Assembly: GCA_937862565.1 (NCBI GenBank)
Contig: CALMFT010000046.1
Coordinates: 1-36,160, forward strand
Direction: 5' to 3'
DNA from: an uncultured bacterium
GTDB lineage: Bacteria > Patescibacteriota > Gracilibacteria > Absconditabacterales > Absconditicoccaceae
DNA length: 36,160 nucleotides
The notes under the pieces were generated by a model. The model was not told the DNA's origin. It made no database searches and saw nothing but the letters and a program-made list of their open reading frames with translations. A program made the position numbers and the translations under genes. Shown here in pieces: positions 19,345 to 30,305 of the stretch (positions are counted from its first letter, which is position 1; each line of letters begins with the position of its first letter).

Positions 19345-20805
19345 TTATTTATAGGTTTGGACGTTTCTGAGTTTGTAATATAGCTGGCGAATAGGAGTGT
19401 AAAGCTTTGTCATTTCTCATCTGAAGTTTACAAGATCTTCAAGATAGGCGACCAAGCCGATGTGGATTGGGAAAGTAGAAATTAATTTTCTGATTATTTT
19501 GAAATCTTGCTGAATTGCTTGTGTGTTTACTTCAATTTCTACTTGAGTTTTCCATTGCTCTTTATCGAGAACTTCTTGAGTTATTTTCTTATCTTTACCG
19601 ATAGTTAATGGTCAAAATTGTTCGCTACTTACCACATAATGTTTATAAAAATCCATAAACAATGAATAATATAAGAGCTCATTGAGTACTAGATGTTGAT
19701 AATCAGCAAGTCCACAACCTTCAGCAGATCCGCCACCATCGCTTTGTTGAATAAACGTACAGTCAGTCGCTAATCCTCTTTGGAGGAGAGTCTTTTGTCC
19801 TTTTTCGAGTAAGACATTGTAGTCTATGAGAACATTATTCTTTACCTTATTCCTTGCGTTTTCCATAAAATTGCTGAGAACTTTGTAAGTATTCGGGTGG
19901 CTACAATAACTGTCTTCTCCATCAATTTGTTCTTTATTGGTATATATTACATCTCAATCAGCGGGTCCGCATAATCCAAAATAATAATTTGAAAACTGAC
20001 CCAAAGCTTCAAAAGTAGACTTGGTATTTGCTTCCTTATTGCTACTCAAAGGCTTGGTATATCCATAAATTCAGGCTATTTTACTATTGGTGTAATCATT
20101 GATAATAAGATTAAGAACCTTGGAAAGATAAGTCGAGAGTGAACAGTTATTGAGATTACCTGCCCATGAACAGTTGCTATCATTTACGATATCTGGGATA
20201 GTAGTTTTCTTGAGATAGGGAGCTTCAAAATAAGGAATACTTTTCATATCTCCAAAAAATAATATATTTGTTAGGTTGTTAATTAAATTGTTCTTACTGA
20301 TAGTCATAGCATTGATAGTAGTAGCACTTGGCTTAGATTTGGATTGCTCGGTTTTTATTTGTTCACTGAGCACAACAATGTTGGTCTGTAAAATTTTTAT
20401 TGCCTCTTCTTGTTTATTAGCAGCTTTGATATTTTGTGCATAATCAATGATATTTGTACTCCCTTGTAGGCTATTGCACAACAAAAACATAAATAAAGAA
20501 TCCTTGGGTGAGTATGGTCTATCCTGAAGATATTTACCTTCTGCGTTTGTTGGCATAAATCACTCAATCAATTTTTCATCATATACCGCCTTACAGAAAA
20601 CCGCAATGAGACCTTTTCTGTTAGAATTATTACTCGTGATACCTCAATTATCTGCGATAGTACTGTTTATCATTTCTACATATTCCGCATGAGATATTCT
20701 CGGTTCTTGTACTTCCTGAGCAAAGGTTTTCTGACCTCCCAAAAATCCCAGTACTAGCATACCAAAAAGCATTCATACACTCACTATCTTTTTATTTCCA
20801 ATCAT
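19345..20805 (-). CDS. Secreted protein, 486 aa, function unknown
   Basis: Read with UGA as Gly the frame runs unbroken from ATG 20805 to TAA 19345; in the standard code it falls into fragments. The N-terminus IGNKKIVSVGMLFGMLVLGF with LGGQKTFAQEVQ is a classical signal peptide (basic, hydrophobic core, likely cleavage after FAQ). The mature part is polar with several Cys (VFCKAVYD, FLLCNSLQG, NDSNCSWAGNLNNCSLS, GLCGPADGD, TDCTFIQQSDGGGSAEGCG) and a helical segment QEEAIKILQTNIVVLSEQIK. It is 31 bases upstream of the DUF2461 gene on the same strand. I recognise no family; export and disulfide formation are inferred. Confidence 0.8.
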
Positions 20806-20886
20806 CAATTTTCAAATATTAAAAATAATCAGACTGCGTTCCACCATTCTTATATCTTTATTCTTTCTTAAAACAATAAAATAATC

Positions 20887-20960
20887 TCGGGATAGTGAGA
20901 CTCGAACTCACGACCACACGACCCCCAGCCGTGTATTCTAACCATCTGAACTACATCCCG
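20887..20960 (-). tRNA. tRNA-Pro (anticodon GGG)
   Basis: On the minus strand the acceptor CGGGATG pairs with TATCCCG, the D arm is GTTC/GAAT, the anticodon arm is CACGG/TCGTG with loop CTGGGGG (anticodon GGG), and the T arm is GTGAG/CTCAC with loop TTCGAGT. The discriminator is A and CCA is not encoded. The CGGG acceptor start is typical of tRNA-Pro. Confidence 0.9.
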
Positions 20961-20992
20961 AAAATTCAGATTATAATAAATAAATATCTTCA

Positions 20993-21796
20993 TTACTCAA
21001 GAACAGGATGATTCTTTGCTTCTTTAAATTCATAGGTTTCTTGCTGATACAATTCTGGAAGCGGACGAGCTACCAATAAGTCACATAAATCTTCAACATA
21101 CTCTGTTTTCTGATATATAGTCTCCACCTTAGAAAAAACAGTATCATCACCGAGAATGAGCATAATCTGATGAGGGATGAGCATAGTTCCTGTGTAAAAA
21201 AATTCATTGAGACCTTTGCAGTGTCTGGGGCGAGAAATATTGATGATGTTCTTTTCATTGGGAGTACCAACGATGAGACCAGATTTATTATTTCCTACAG
21301 AAAGTGGAACTTCTTCAAGTCCTTCAAGCACAAATCTATTATATTTTTTGGGATAATAAAACATTTGAAGCTTTCCATTTTTTACGGGTATTCCTCCAGA
21401 TCTTCTCATCATAGGAAAAATATGATGTTTGGTGTCTATAATATCGTCAATTGGTTTTTGATGAGAAAGCAGGTAGCTTTCATTTTTGAGTATTTGATAA
21501 ATATCTTTGGAAATATTCTTTCTATAAGTATTTATTGTATTTCCATACTGTTTGGGGTGATTATGATATTCTTCATATTCAAAATCATATATTTCATTGA
21601 TAAGTTGTCTTGCTCCCAAGTAAATATCTTCATGGAGAGCATGCTGAGAAAGTGCTACTATCATTGCTAATCTTGCTGAAACGAAAATATCAGCTTCATT
21701 TTGTATTCCTTGAAAAAGATTGGGAAAAGCAAGATGATTGGGCTGAGGACGTTCAATCTCAAAAAAATTCCTATATGATTGAGGTTCTGAAGACAT
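20993..21796 (-). CDS. Hypothetical protein, 267 aa
   Basis: A soluble protein without signal peptide or membrane helix, beginning MSSEPQSYRNFFEIERPQPN. It has a His/Tyr/Asn-rich middle (YEEYHNHPKQYGNTINTYRKN, DTKHHIFPMMRRSGG) and a C-terminal half with short hydrophobic strands (SGLIVGTPNEKNIINI, HQIMLILGDDTVF). It contains no UGA codon, which suggests a conserved or well-expressed gene. It is followed 33 bases later by tRNA-Pro on the same strand. I recognise no family. Confidence 0.78.
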   Translation of the reverse strand: MSSEPQSYRNFFEIERPQPNHLAFPNLFQGIQNEADIFVSARLAMIVALSQHALHEDIYLGARQLINEIYDFEYEEYHNHPKQYGNTINTYRKNISKDIYQILKNESYLLSHQKPIDDIIDTKHHIFPMMRRSGGIPVKNGKLQMFYYPKKYNRFVLEGLEEVPLSVGNNKSGLIVGTPNEKNIINISRPRHCKGLNEFFYTGTMLIPHQIMLILGDDTVFSKVETIYQKTEYVEDLCDLLVARPLPELYQQETYEFKEAKNHPVLE

Positions 21797-21860
21797 TATG
21801 TGAGAACTATAGGGTAAAGTAGGTTATACTTACTTGTTGATTCTTACTTCAGAATATTTT

Positions 21861-22238
21861 TTATTTAGTAGCTTTCTTCATTTCATTAGCTTTTGCCTTC
21901 GCTTTAAGGACATTCTTTACTTGTTGCGCAGGTACTTTTTGATCAAACTTGATGATGAGGGTTCCTTTCCCAAGTTCGTATCCATTTTTTGTAAGGAAGT
22001 CACGATCATCAAAGGGTAGTATACTTCCACCAAATCCAAAACTGACATGACTTTTATAAACCGCAAATCATCCGATTGAGCCATTATATTTGTAGAATGG
22101 AACGCCATAACTTATTCCTTCAACTACTGATGGTAGTGTAGATTTTATAATAGACTGAAGTTCTTTCATTATAGATTGAGCTTCGATAGGGGAGTTTGCA
22201 ATATATTCTTCAACAGTTTCTACTTTTATAATTTCCAT
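21861..22238 (-). CDS. DUF1801 (YdhG-like) family protein
   Basis: The 125-aa product matches DUF1801 along its length: VEEYIANSPIEAQSIMKELQ at the start, then VVEGISYGVPFYKYNGSIGGFAVYKSHVSFGFGG, and YELGKGTLIIKFDQKVPAQQVKNVLKAK, a typical family order. One UGA gives the second Gly of SIGGFAV. The tail KAKAKANEMKKATK is basic. The start at 22238 has no ribosome binding site. It is divergent from the K+ channel gene. The family's biochemical role is not settled. Confidence 0.85.
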
Positions 22239-22391
22239 AATACAGTTCTTAAGCTAATAAAGTAAGGATTGAGATTTTTAAATTATCTTTATCTTAGCTT
22301 TATTTTTCTCTAATTCAATCCCAGCTCTTTATTTTTTCGCAAAATGAGCCATTTTCTTTACTTTTGAAGAGCATATCCATATAATCAGAAT

Positions 22392-23072
22392 ATGAAAACT
22401 TATAACTCTGATTTTTCACTTTCCGAATTACCTAGCATACTAAAATCTTTATATTACGAAGATTATGGAGTGTATGGTTTTGAGAAAATTCTTGCCATTT
22501 TTTTGACTGCAATCAAAATAATATTTCCTATGTTTTGGATACGCAATCGATCAAAAAACAAAGGATATGCTTTTAGAAATACGATGCTGGAGTTATACCT
22601 TATTTTTAAGTGCACAGTACTCTTTATGATACTCAAAATGTGATGGTTTGGTAATTTTGGGCTAGCGATAACCTTATACTTTTTAACTGACATTATACTG
22701 TATTTGATGGGTATTATGTTCTTGCCATCAATGTACAATCATAATTCCAATTTTAATAAAAACTTCCTACACTTGTTACTTAATCTTACAGAAATAGTAT
22801 TTGGATTTTCTATCCTTTATCTTGCTACTTCAGCATTGAGTATGGCAAATGGAGCAGTTCCAAACTGGATTGACGCAATTTATTTTAGTATTGTAACTTT
22901 TGCTACGATTGGTTATGGAGATATTACTACAGCTACGCATGCTGGTAAGTTACTCGTATCTGGTCAGGTTATTATTAGTTTCTTATTTGTAACTATCATC
23001 GTGTCTCGTTTTATCTTCCAAAAAAATACACATAAAAATTTGGAATGAGAAAATGATCAGAAATTAGATTAG
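22392..23072 (+). CDS. Two-pore-helix potassium channel protein
   Basis: The 226-aa membrane protein ends with a canonical K+ channel pore: a helix LTEIVFGFSILYLATSALSM, the pore loop AIYFSIVTFATIGYGDITTA with selectivity filter TIGYGD (residues 172-177), and a final helix KLLVSGQVIISFLFVTIIVS. About three N-terminal helices precede it (ILAIFLTAIKIIFPMFWI, LELYLIFKCTVLFMIL, LAITLYFLTDIILYLMGIMF). No RCK domain is attached. Two UGA codons (22641-22643 and 23046-23048) are read as Gly. Its TAG stop overlaps the TAA stop of the convergent glycosyltransferase gene in the four bases 23069-23072. Confidence 0.88.
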
Positions 23073-24022
23073 TGTGAGTCTGTAGTTTTTTTGATAATAT
23101 ATAAAGGCCTTGCCTTACTTTCTTTGTGAATTCCTGCAATATAGTATGCAATGACACCTAAGGCGCTCATGACTATTCCTATTAAGAAAGTATTTATCCC
23201 AGTAAATAATCAAAGATTGGTTATGCCTAACTTATGAAGATACAGCATATCAAATAGAGATATAACGATGATAATACTACTCATTACTGTTACTAGTACG
23301 CCGCATATTCATACAAATTTGAGTGGAGCGATACTAAAAGAAGTTAGAGCATCTAGACCCAAATCAAAAAGTTTTTTATAGTTATAAGAAGGTTTACGAT
23401 TTTTATCTAATGGAAGTTCGCTATCAAAAATAAGTACTTTCTTGTCAAAACCAATCCAATCAATGATGCCTCTAAATAATCTTGTTCTTTCTCCAAATTG
23501 ATTGAATACATCTACGACCGTACGATCAAGAAGTCTATAGTCTGTAGTTTGAGCTTCCAATTTAAATTCAGAAATAGTATTAAAGAACGTATAAAAAGCA
23601 CGTGAAGCTATACTTTTTATCCATGATGCACCTTTTTGATTTGGTCTTTTATTGTAGACTATGCCAAATCCATTATTCCATTCTATTATAAAATTTGGAA
23701 TTTGTGAAATAGGGTGTTGACCATCAGAATCTATAGTAATCATAGCGTCTCATTTTGCGTGCTCAAGACCAGCGCTCAAAGCTATTTCTTTGCCAAAGTT
23801 TCTTGAAAAATTGATGCCCTGTATACGATCATCTTTTTGATGTTGAACTTCAATAATCTGCCGGCTGTTATCCTGTGACCCATCGTTGACTACAATAATT
23901 TCCCATTGATAGGTCTGTAGCAATGGACTTTCATCAATAAATTCCAAAAGGTTTTTAAGAAAAATATCAAGTGTTTGAGCTTCATTGTATGCAGGAATTA
24001 TGATGCTGATCATTTGTTTCAT
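23069..24022 (-). CDS. GT2 glycosyltransferase (polyprenyl-phosphate sugar transferase, GtrB/DPM1-like)
   Basis: The 317-aa protein starts MKQMISIIIPAYNEAQTLDI, the GT2 opening, with VVNDGSQDNSRQIIE, INFSRNFGKEIALSAGLEHA and the catalytic DxD-type motif ITIDSDGQHPISQIP typical of enzymes that load a sugar onto a polyprenyl phosphate. Further matches are TDYRLLDRTVVD and FRGIIDWIGF. Two C-terminal membrane helices follow (LKFVGICGVLVTVMSSIIIV and TGINTFLIGIVMSALGVIAYYIAG), which is the GtrB layout. Two UGA codons are Gly. The upstream membrane protein gene ends eight bases before it, so the two are surely cotranscribed and probably donate and transfer a sugar together. Confidence 0.88.
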
Positions 24023-24029
24023 CAGATTA

Positions 24030-25964
24030 TTATTTTATAATTAAAAGTTCATATTCATCTTGTATTTCTTGAGATTGCACAAAGCCATTGAGTATGAGAT
24101 AGTCCAGTAATCAAGAAATTTTCTGATAATCTGACTCATAAAGATAAACAAAATGTGTAACGCCATGTTTTTTGAGAGTACTGATTCGCTGTCTAGTTTT
24201 TTCCTTCAAATACACTTTGTCTATCGGATCCGCTGACTTTTGTAATTGTTGATTTGCCCACCAAAACCCACTTGATGCTCACACAAATTCATCTACACTA
24301 TTTCAAGTAGATCCATTCTGATCATATATTAAATTCCCAAACTCTACGTTATCTGCAGCTCGCACTATGTTCTTCCCAATAAATAAAGATAGGGGATTGC
24401 TAATTGTTCTACGAGCAAAATTAAATTCCATATAACTGTGCCATGGTAATGCCACAAGAGAATGACAAGGTTCTAACTCGCAACTAGCAGGAGAAACATT
24501 AAATTCAGATTTTAATTTTGACCAAGATTTTGGATAATTTGCAACATGAAGTTGACCAGCTCGTCACCATAATTGACTAGAGCTATATAGTAGAGGTACG
24601 ATTATTAGACACGCGATAATGATATTGATATGATATGGCTGACTCAATTGAACGTTATTTTTTTCGCTCTCTATTTTTTTATGAATGAGTTCAAGTCCTC
24701 TTGATGTGCCTTTACTTGCAAAGATAGCGAAGAAAACCACAAGCACACTTAGCCATTTTTGTGGATCTCTCATACCTATATATCATGGTATATTCTCAAA
24801 CAGAAAGTCATTAAATCAAGCAAAGATACCGGCTGAATTGTTTCCTTGAGCCAAAATCCATACTGCTATGGTAAGTCACAATGCGCTCATTGTGAGCTTC
24901 TTGTTTTTTCTCCATCAAGCGCTTATTCATAATCATATTGCTGACCAGAAAATAAAAAGCGCAATCCAGCCAAGTGTACTGTTGTCATGATGTTCATACA
25001 TCCTATTTTGTATTTCTCCTCGATATCATCTTAATGCAAGTGGATTGAGATAAATTCATAGTCTCATGTCATGAGTTTGGAAGGCAGTGAGATGATTTTT
25101 GTCAAAATTTCATATGACTTGTGAGCTTCCTGTTTCTCATTTTAGACTTGGCAGCAATCGTCGACTATTTACTGCAATAGCGCCAATTATCACTAAAATT
25201 AAATTTCTGATTATTGATAATCTGAATTTATAAATAATCAGATATATTGAATACACTATCAATGTAACTCATAGACCAATTAGTAATCAATGAGGTGAAG
25301 CTCCTCCCATGATTCAAAATGCTAAAATTACTCCTCATATATTTGTATACAAATTTTTACTACTATATATTGAATTGTAGATAAAATATAACAACCAAGG
25401 CAATATCATTGTGATCGTAACAACATTGAGATGACCGTCAAGTGTTCTTGCATAAATAAAAGGATTGATCCAAAAATACGCAAGAAGTAGCACTCTCAAG
25501 ATATCACTTTTTTGATCATCAAATAGATTGTATAAACGAATTATTCATAATCATCCCAATGCAAAAATACCAATCCGTAAGATTTTTTCACCAATCCATG
25601 TTGGAAAAATAAACTGTGTAAGATATAAAAATAAATTGAAAATGTTGGTATTAAAAATTACTGGATGAGCGATTTCAGGCGTTATTACTCGATCAAGCAT
25701 AAATAGATAACCTTCTTTGAGAAGTGGAGCTCGCATCAATAAAAGCAAAAACAGGAAGCCTCGTTTGAGACTTTTTTTATTCAACCATTGATCAACTTTT
25801 GTTCAAACTATAGATAAAGAAATATCTCAAAATAATCTGATAAAAAGATTTTTAATAGCTATGAAAAAACTTGTTTGCACAATATAATTGAATACTTTTT
25901 TAAAAACCAAAACTAGAGCTTCCAAAATATTTATGCTTTCAGGTGTATTTTGTGAGGAACTCAT
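24030..25964 (-). CDS. Large multi-pass membrane protein, GT-C/YfhO-like, 644 aa
   Basis: About a dozen hydrophobic helices are followed by a soluble C-terminal domain of roughly 170 residues (AGQLHVANYPKSWSKLKSEF onward, ending EYELLIIK). Recognisable stretches include IFPTWIGEKILRIGIFALGG, YFWINPFIYARTLDGHLNVV and GYIGMRDPQKWLSVLVVFFA. The layout resembles GT-C glycosyltransferases or YfhO-like membrane proteins, and the same layout is seen in the product at 30306. Over 25 UGA codons are read as Gly; without this the gene appears as many fragments. I chose ATG 25964 (MSSSQNTPESINILEALV); an in-frame ATG at 26024 is possible. With the adjacent GtrB-like GT2 it could form a surface-glycan pair. 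Confidence 0.75.
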
Positions 25965-26047
25965 ATGAGAAAAGCAAAGGTTAATAATTAGCTGAAACTG
26001 TAAACATTCAATAGATTTTATCAAGTTATCTTAGTGATATTTTATGC

Positions 26048-27160
26048 TTATTTTATCGTATAAATCCTGCAATCCAAGCCTCCATTATTGATGTAGGTCC
26101 AGTCCCAATTACGATTTACATATTTTTCAATACCTGTAAAAGCAGTAATAATCGATGAACATGCTGATTTATTTCCCAATTCAATGAGAGTTTGATATAA
26201 GGTTCCTAGTTCTTCATCATCTCACATACGACTTCCGTAGGGCGGATTGGATATGATACTATAATCAGATTTGAGTAATGAGTTTTCTTTTCGGTGAATA
26301 ATGTCTTTGTGAATCCAAGTGATCATATCCGCAACTCCTGCGATTTTTGCATTTTCTTTTGCTATATTGAGAACCTCCATATCGATATCACTCGCATAAA
26401 TCTCATATGATTTATCTTTTATTATAATGGACTCCGCAAATAATTTTGCATCTTTAAGATAACGACTGTCGTACCAACTCCAATTCTCAAACATAAATTT
26501 TCTCTTCAGTCACGGAGCTATCTTTTTCGCAATCATTGCTGCTTCGATAGCGATTGTTCCACTTCCGCAACAAGGATCAAGAAAGAGGTTTCTGTACTTC
26601 CAATCCGTCATATGAATGATAGCGGCGGCAATGCATTCATTGAGAGGAGCAGTCCCTGACGCACTTCTGTATCCTCTTTTATGGAGAGAATCTCCAGATG
26701 TGTTTACCATAATAGTAGCCTTATTATTTTGTAATAAAATCCTCACCTCGAGTTTGTCTGTTTTTTCATCAAATTCTAAATTACCAGAACTAGAGTAGGC
26801 TTTTTGTAATTGACTAAAAATAGCTTTTTGCGTAATTGATTGAAGCGTAGGAATGCTTGTTAATACAGACTCATAGCTTACTATCGAAAATGTAATCGGA
26901 GCTAAAGGAATATGATATTTCGTTCGATCAATAGCAGTTATAGCATCAAACAGCGCATCAAAAGTTGTCGTTTCTTCTTCTCAGATTATAAGATATAATT
27001 TATTTCCATATCTTGACCAAAGATTGATCTGAGCCATGGCGCTTTCAGGAGCGTCTATATAAACTGAAGTTGTAGCAGCGTTACATTTATACCCCAATTT
27101 TTGTAATTCTTTCTTGGTGAGTTGTTCCAGTCATTTTTGGCAGGTAAGTTGATAGAGCAT
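26048..27160 (-). CDS. THUMP-domain rRNA m2G methyltransferase (RlmL N-terminal type), frame interrupted twice
   Basis: The N-terminus MLYQLTCQKGLEQLTKKELQ is the start of the THUMP region; the class I methyltransferase domain shows FLDPCCGSGTIAIEAAMIA (motif I), IYASDIDMEVLNIAKENAKIAG, and the catalytic SNPPYGSRMG (motif IV), as in guanine-N2 methyltransferases of 23S rRNA. The frame is broken twice. Near 27060 it must shift from SVY to IDAPESAMAQINLWSRYGNK. Near 27000 it must shift back to LYLIIGEEETT; the second site is an A5 run. Without correction a TAA at 27002-27004 stops translation. The two shifts compensate, and everything between and after is well conserved in style, so sequencing error, slippage or early decay are all possible. 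The stretch 26048-26746 is an intact frame on its own. Confidence 0.75.
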
Positions 27161-27252
27161 TAAGAAGCGATATAATTTTTTAAAAACAAGATGATGATAA
27201 CTTTATGAAATTACTATATAAAGCTTATTTAGTGTTAATCTTCAAGTAAAGA

Positions 27253-27269
27253 TTTGAATTAAGTTCAAA
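27253..27269. promoter_or_regulatory. Inverted repeat in divergent intergenic region
   Basis: TTTGAA and TTCAAA form a perfect dyad around five bases, between the methyltransferase gene (-) and the polysaccharide cluster (+). It has operator-like size and position, but no regulator is known. Confidence 0.25.
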
Positions 27270-27307
27270 CACTATAAAAATAATAAACAAGTGAAATTTA
27301 ATCAAAA

Positions 27308-27321
27308 ATACTTATATACTA
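27308..27321 (+). promoter_or_regulatory. Candidate -10 region of the polysaccharide cluster
   Basis: This 14-mer (ATACTTATATACTA) is identical to the one before the 23S gene at 3978-3991 and contains TATACT, 36 bases ahead of the ATG at 27358. No clear -35 box is seen. Confidence 0.35.
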
Positions 27322-27357
27322 TACTTATTGTAATCAATTTATCAATTTTTAGTGAGT

Positions 27358-28467
27358 ATGACTTCCAAAGTGTTATTACTATCTCGAAAGGATATCCACC
27401 ATCCCAAAGCAGGCGGTGCGGAGCTTGTAATGCATGAATATGCGAAAGGACTAGTTCGCAAATGATATGAAGTGACACAGTTTTCTCCGCGTTTTGATAA
27501 GCCAGTATCCGAAGAAATCATAGATGGAGTGAAAATAATCAGACTATTTTCTATACATACCATTTACTTTTTATTTGGATTTTACTATCTATTTAATTTG
27601 AAATGAAGATATGATATAATTATTGATCATGCATGAGGAATACCATTTTTAAGTCCTTTATATATTAGGAATAAGCCGATTTATTTTATTATTCATCATG
27701 TCGGAGACAAAGAGCGGAGCGAATATTTTAAACAACGAATTGGATTAGCATTTTTATGAAATATTTTTTGATTTTTATACACCAATTTTATATTAGGTCT
27801 ATACAAAAATAAGATTACTTTCACCGTATCAGATGGAACTGCCAATGAACTCAAGAAGCTTGGCTTTAAAAAAATCATAGTAATAAAAAATACCACGAAT
27901 CGAGATATCATCGAAAAGCCGCATCTCAAAAATAAAGAACTTACAATTATTGGTCGCATAGTTCCCAATAAAAGAATTGATCATGCAATAAGAGTGGTAA
28001 GCGAATTAAAAAACCATGGACATAATTATATTTTGAATGTTGTTGGCAATATTCAGGATGAGACTGAATACAAGAATTTGCAAAAACTTACTAAAGAGTT
28101 ATGATGTGAAAAAAATATTCGCTTTATGGGTAAATTAGAGAAAGATGATATAATAGAAATTCTTGATTGTACCCAGTATCTTTTGCTAACAAGTAAAAAA
28201 GAAGGATTTGGAATTACTGCGTTAGAAGCGAATACGAGAGCAGTACCAGTAATTGCTTATGACATACCATGAGTAAACGAAGCTGTTCATAATGGACAAA
28301 ATGGTATTTTGATTGCAGATTGAAAATATACTGATATAGCTTCTTATATTATGAATAAAGAATCTGATTATAATACATTACAAAAAACGACATTAGCTTT
28401 CATAAACCAATATCCCAAATGGAATAATAATGTTGACGCGATGGAAAATATACTATTTAGTAAGTAA
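27358..28467 (+). CDS. GT4 glycosyltransferase
   Basis: The 369-aa protein is a GT-B fold, retaining glycosyltransferase of family 4. The N-terminal domain begins VLLLSRKDIHHPKAGGAELV with the glycine-rich acceptor loop AGGAE; the C-terminal nucleotide-sugar domain has LTIIGRIVPNKRIDHAIRVV, LNVVGNIQDETEYKNLQ, RFMGKLEKDDIIEIL, and the donor-binding EGFGITALEANTRAVPVIAY (EX7E-type) followed by DIPGVNEAVHNGQNGIL. Eight UGA codons are read as Gly, including the one in DIPGVNE. It opens the plus-strand surface polysaccharide cluster, with the next gene starting one base after its stop. Donor and acceptor sugars are unknown. Confidence 0.9.
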
Positions 28468-28468
28468 C

Positions 28469-29323
28469 ATGAAAATGAAAATTGTTCATCAGCTCGTGTC
28501 AGTTATTATACCTACTAAAAATAGTGATGGTACTCTGGAAGCATGTTTAAAATCAATCAAAGAACAAAGTTATCCTTTGTGCGAGATTATTATAGTAGAT
28601 AATTTTTCAAATGATACTACTTTTTCAATTGCTCAAAAGTATACTGATAAAGTGTTTAGACAAGGCCCAGAAAGGTCAGCTCAAAGAAATTTTGCAGTAA
28701 GTAATTGTAGCGGTCAATATATCTTATTTATCGATAGTGATATGGTACTGAGCAAGCAAGTTATTGAAGAGTGCGTAAATGAGGTAAATAAAAACGTTGA
28801 TATAAAAGGTGTAATTATTCCTGAAAAATCTTTTGGTAAATGATTCCGAGCTCAATGTAAAAAACTAGAAAGATCTTTTTATGAAGGAGTTGATTGGATG
28901 GAAGCGGCAAGATTTTTTGATCGTGATGTATTTGATGAAGTAGGTGGTTACGATGTAAATTTGGTAAGCGGAGAAGATCGAGATTTTAGTCAGAAAGTTG
29001 AATTTAAATATACTATTGGTAGAGTTAAAAGTTTTATTATGCATGATGAATGAACTTTGAGTTTACGAAAGAGCGTTAAGAAAAAATATTATTATGCGGG
29101 TAAGTTTGCAAAATATATGACGAAAAAAGAATGAATACATGTAATAAAACAATCAAAACAAACATGAATTATCTCAAGATATTCGTTATTTTTTTCACAA
29201 CCATCCAAGCTATTTAAAAACCCTCTTGTGGGATTGTGAATGCTATTTCTTAAAACCTTAGAGTTTATGTTTGGATGAGTGGGTTATATGGTTGGTAAGA
29301 TAAACAGTAAATTTGGTTTTTAA
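28469..29323 (+). CDS. GT2 glycosyltransferase
   Basis: The 284-aa GT-A fold enzyme opens QLVSVIIPTKNSDGTLEACL. It has IIIVDNFSNDTTFSIAQKY, the donor-site region RSAQRNFAVSNCSGQYILFI and the metal motif DSDMVLS. The acceptor side includes FFDRDVFDEVGGYDVNLVSGEDRDFSQKV with the ED(R) catalytic pair. A C-terminal hydrophobic stretch PLVGLGMLFLKTLEFMFGGV may bind the membrane. Six UGA codons are Gly. An in-frame ATG two codons later is an alternative start. It starts one base after the previous stop, so the two are translationally close. Confidence 0.9.
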
Positions 29324-29333
29324 AATATATACC

Positions 29334-30284
29334 ATGGACAAAGAACTTTCCATAATTGTGCTCAATTGTAATTGAAAAAAATGGCTTCAAAAATGCTTTG
29401 ATAGTCTGCTTTCTCAATCATATCAAAATTTTGAATTAATCATGGTGGATAATTGAAGTACCGATGATAGTGTACAATTTGTTAGTTCAAAATATCCGCA
29501 AATTCAGATTATAAAATCTGCAAAAAATCTTGGTTTTTCATGAGGAAATAACCTATGAATACAGCACAGCAAATGAGAATATATACTATTGCTCAATAAT
29601 GATACTTGGATGGCTGAAGATTTTCTTGAGAATTATTTATTAGCACATCAAAGTAGCAACTTAGATGTAAGCTCTCCTCTTGAATGTGATTATGCTTCAA
29701 AAGTCCGCGTTCATGATTATCATGCTATTGATTTTTTAGGTTATCCTGGGAATACTAAAAACAAAGAATTCGAGCTTTTCTTGAATGGATATTGTCTGTT
29801 ATTTAAAAGAAAAATTTATGAAATAAGCGGAGGACTGAGTAGTGATTTTTTTATGTATTGTGATGAAGTAGACTGGTTTCGAAGAATTAAAAAAATGGGA
29901 TATAAAATAGGTGTCATTAATTCTGTTACATTAAATCACCAATGATCATGATCTACATCTTGAAAATGAAGTTTATCTCTCAATAAAAAAAAATTCTTAC
30001 GAAGAAATGAATCTCATCTTATTTTATTATACAAAAATTACTCTGGGCTTAAAAAATATACAATCTTATTACTGCTAATGCTTATTTATATTTTAGAATC
30101 ATTGCTGTGTTTGTTGCTCCTCAAACCAAGTTTGTTTGTAAGTTATTATCAGGCTATTTATAGATTTTTAAAAAATCACAAGAAATATAAAATCACAAAA
30201 ATCGACTCTCGTATAAAAGTTAAAACATTGCGAATTCCTTTTAGAATAAGTAATTATTTTGATTTTTTACTAAGAAAACCATAA
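29334..30284 (+). CDS. GT2 glycosyltransferase, rhamnosyltransferase-like (WbbL type)
   Basis: The 316-aa protein begins LSIIVLNCNGKKWLQKCFDS with LIMVDNGSTDDSVQFV, NLGFSGGNNLGIQHSKGEYILLLNNDTWM, and ends its catalytic part with LFKRKIYEISGGLSSDFFMYCDEVDWFRRIKKMGYKI. This NLGFxxGNN...LLLNNDT pattern is typical of rhamnosyltransferase-like GT2 enzymes. About nine UGA codons are Gly, four of them within the donor-site motifs. A C-terminal hydrophobic segment (ILLLLMLIYILESLLCLLLL) suggests membrane attachment. It lies ten bases after the previous gene. The transferred sugar is not provable from sequence. Confidence 0.88.
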
Positions 30285-30305
30285 TTTTAATTTGCATCAA
30301 ATATC

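Noticed and set aside
21170-21670. 166-codon plus-strand frame opposite the 267-aa gene
   Set aside because: It overlaps an intact minus-strand gene free of UGA codons and shows no family similarity.
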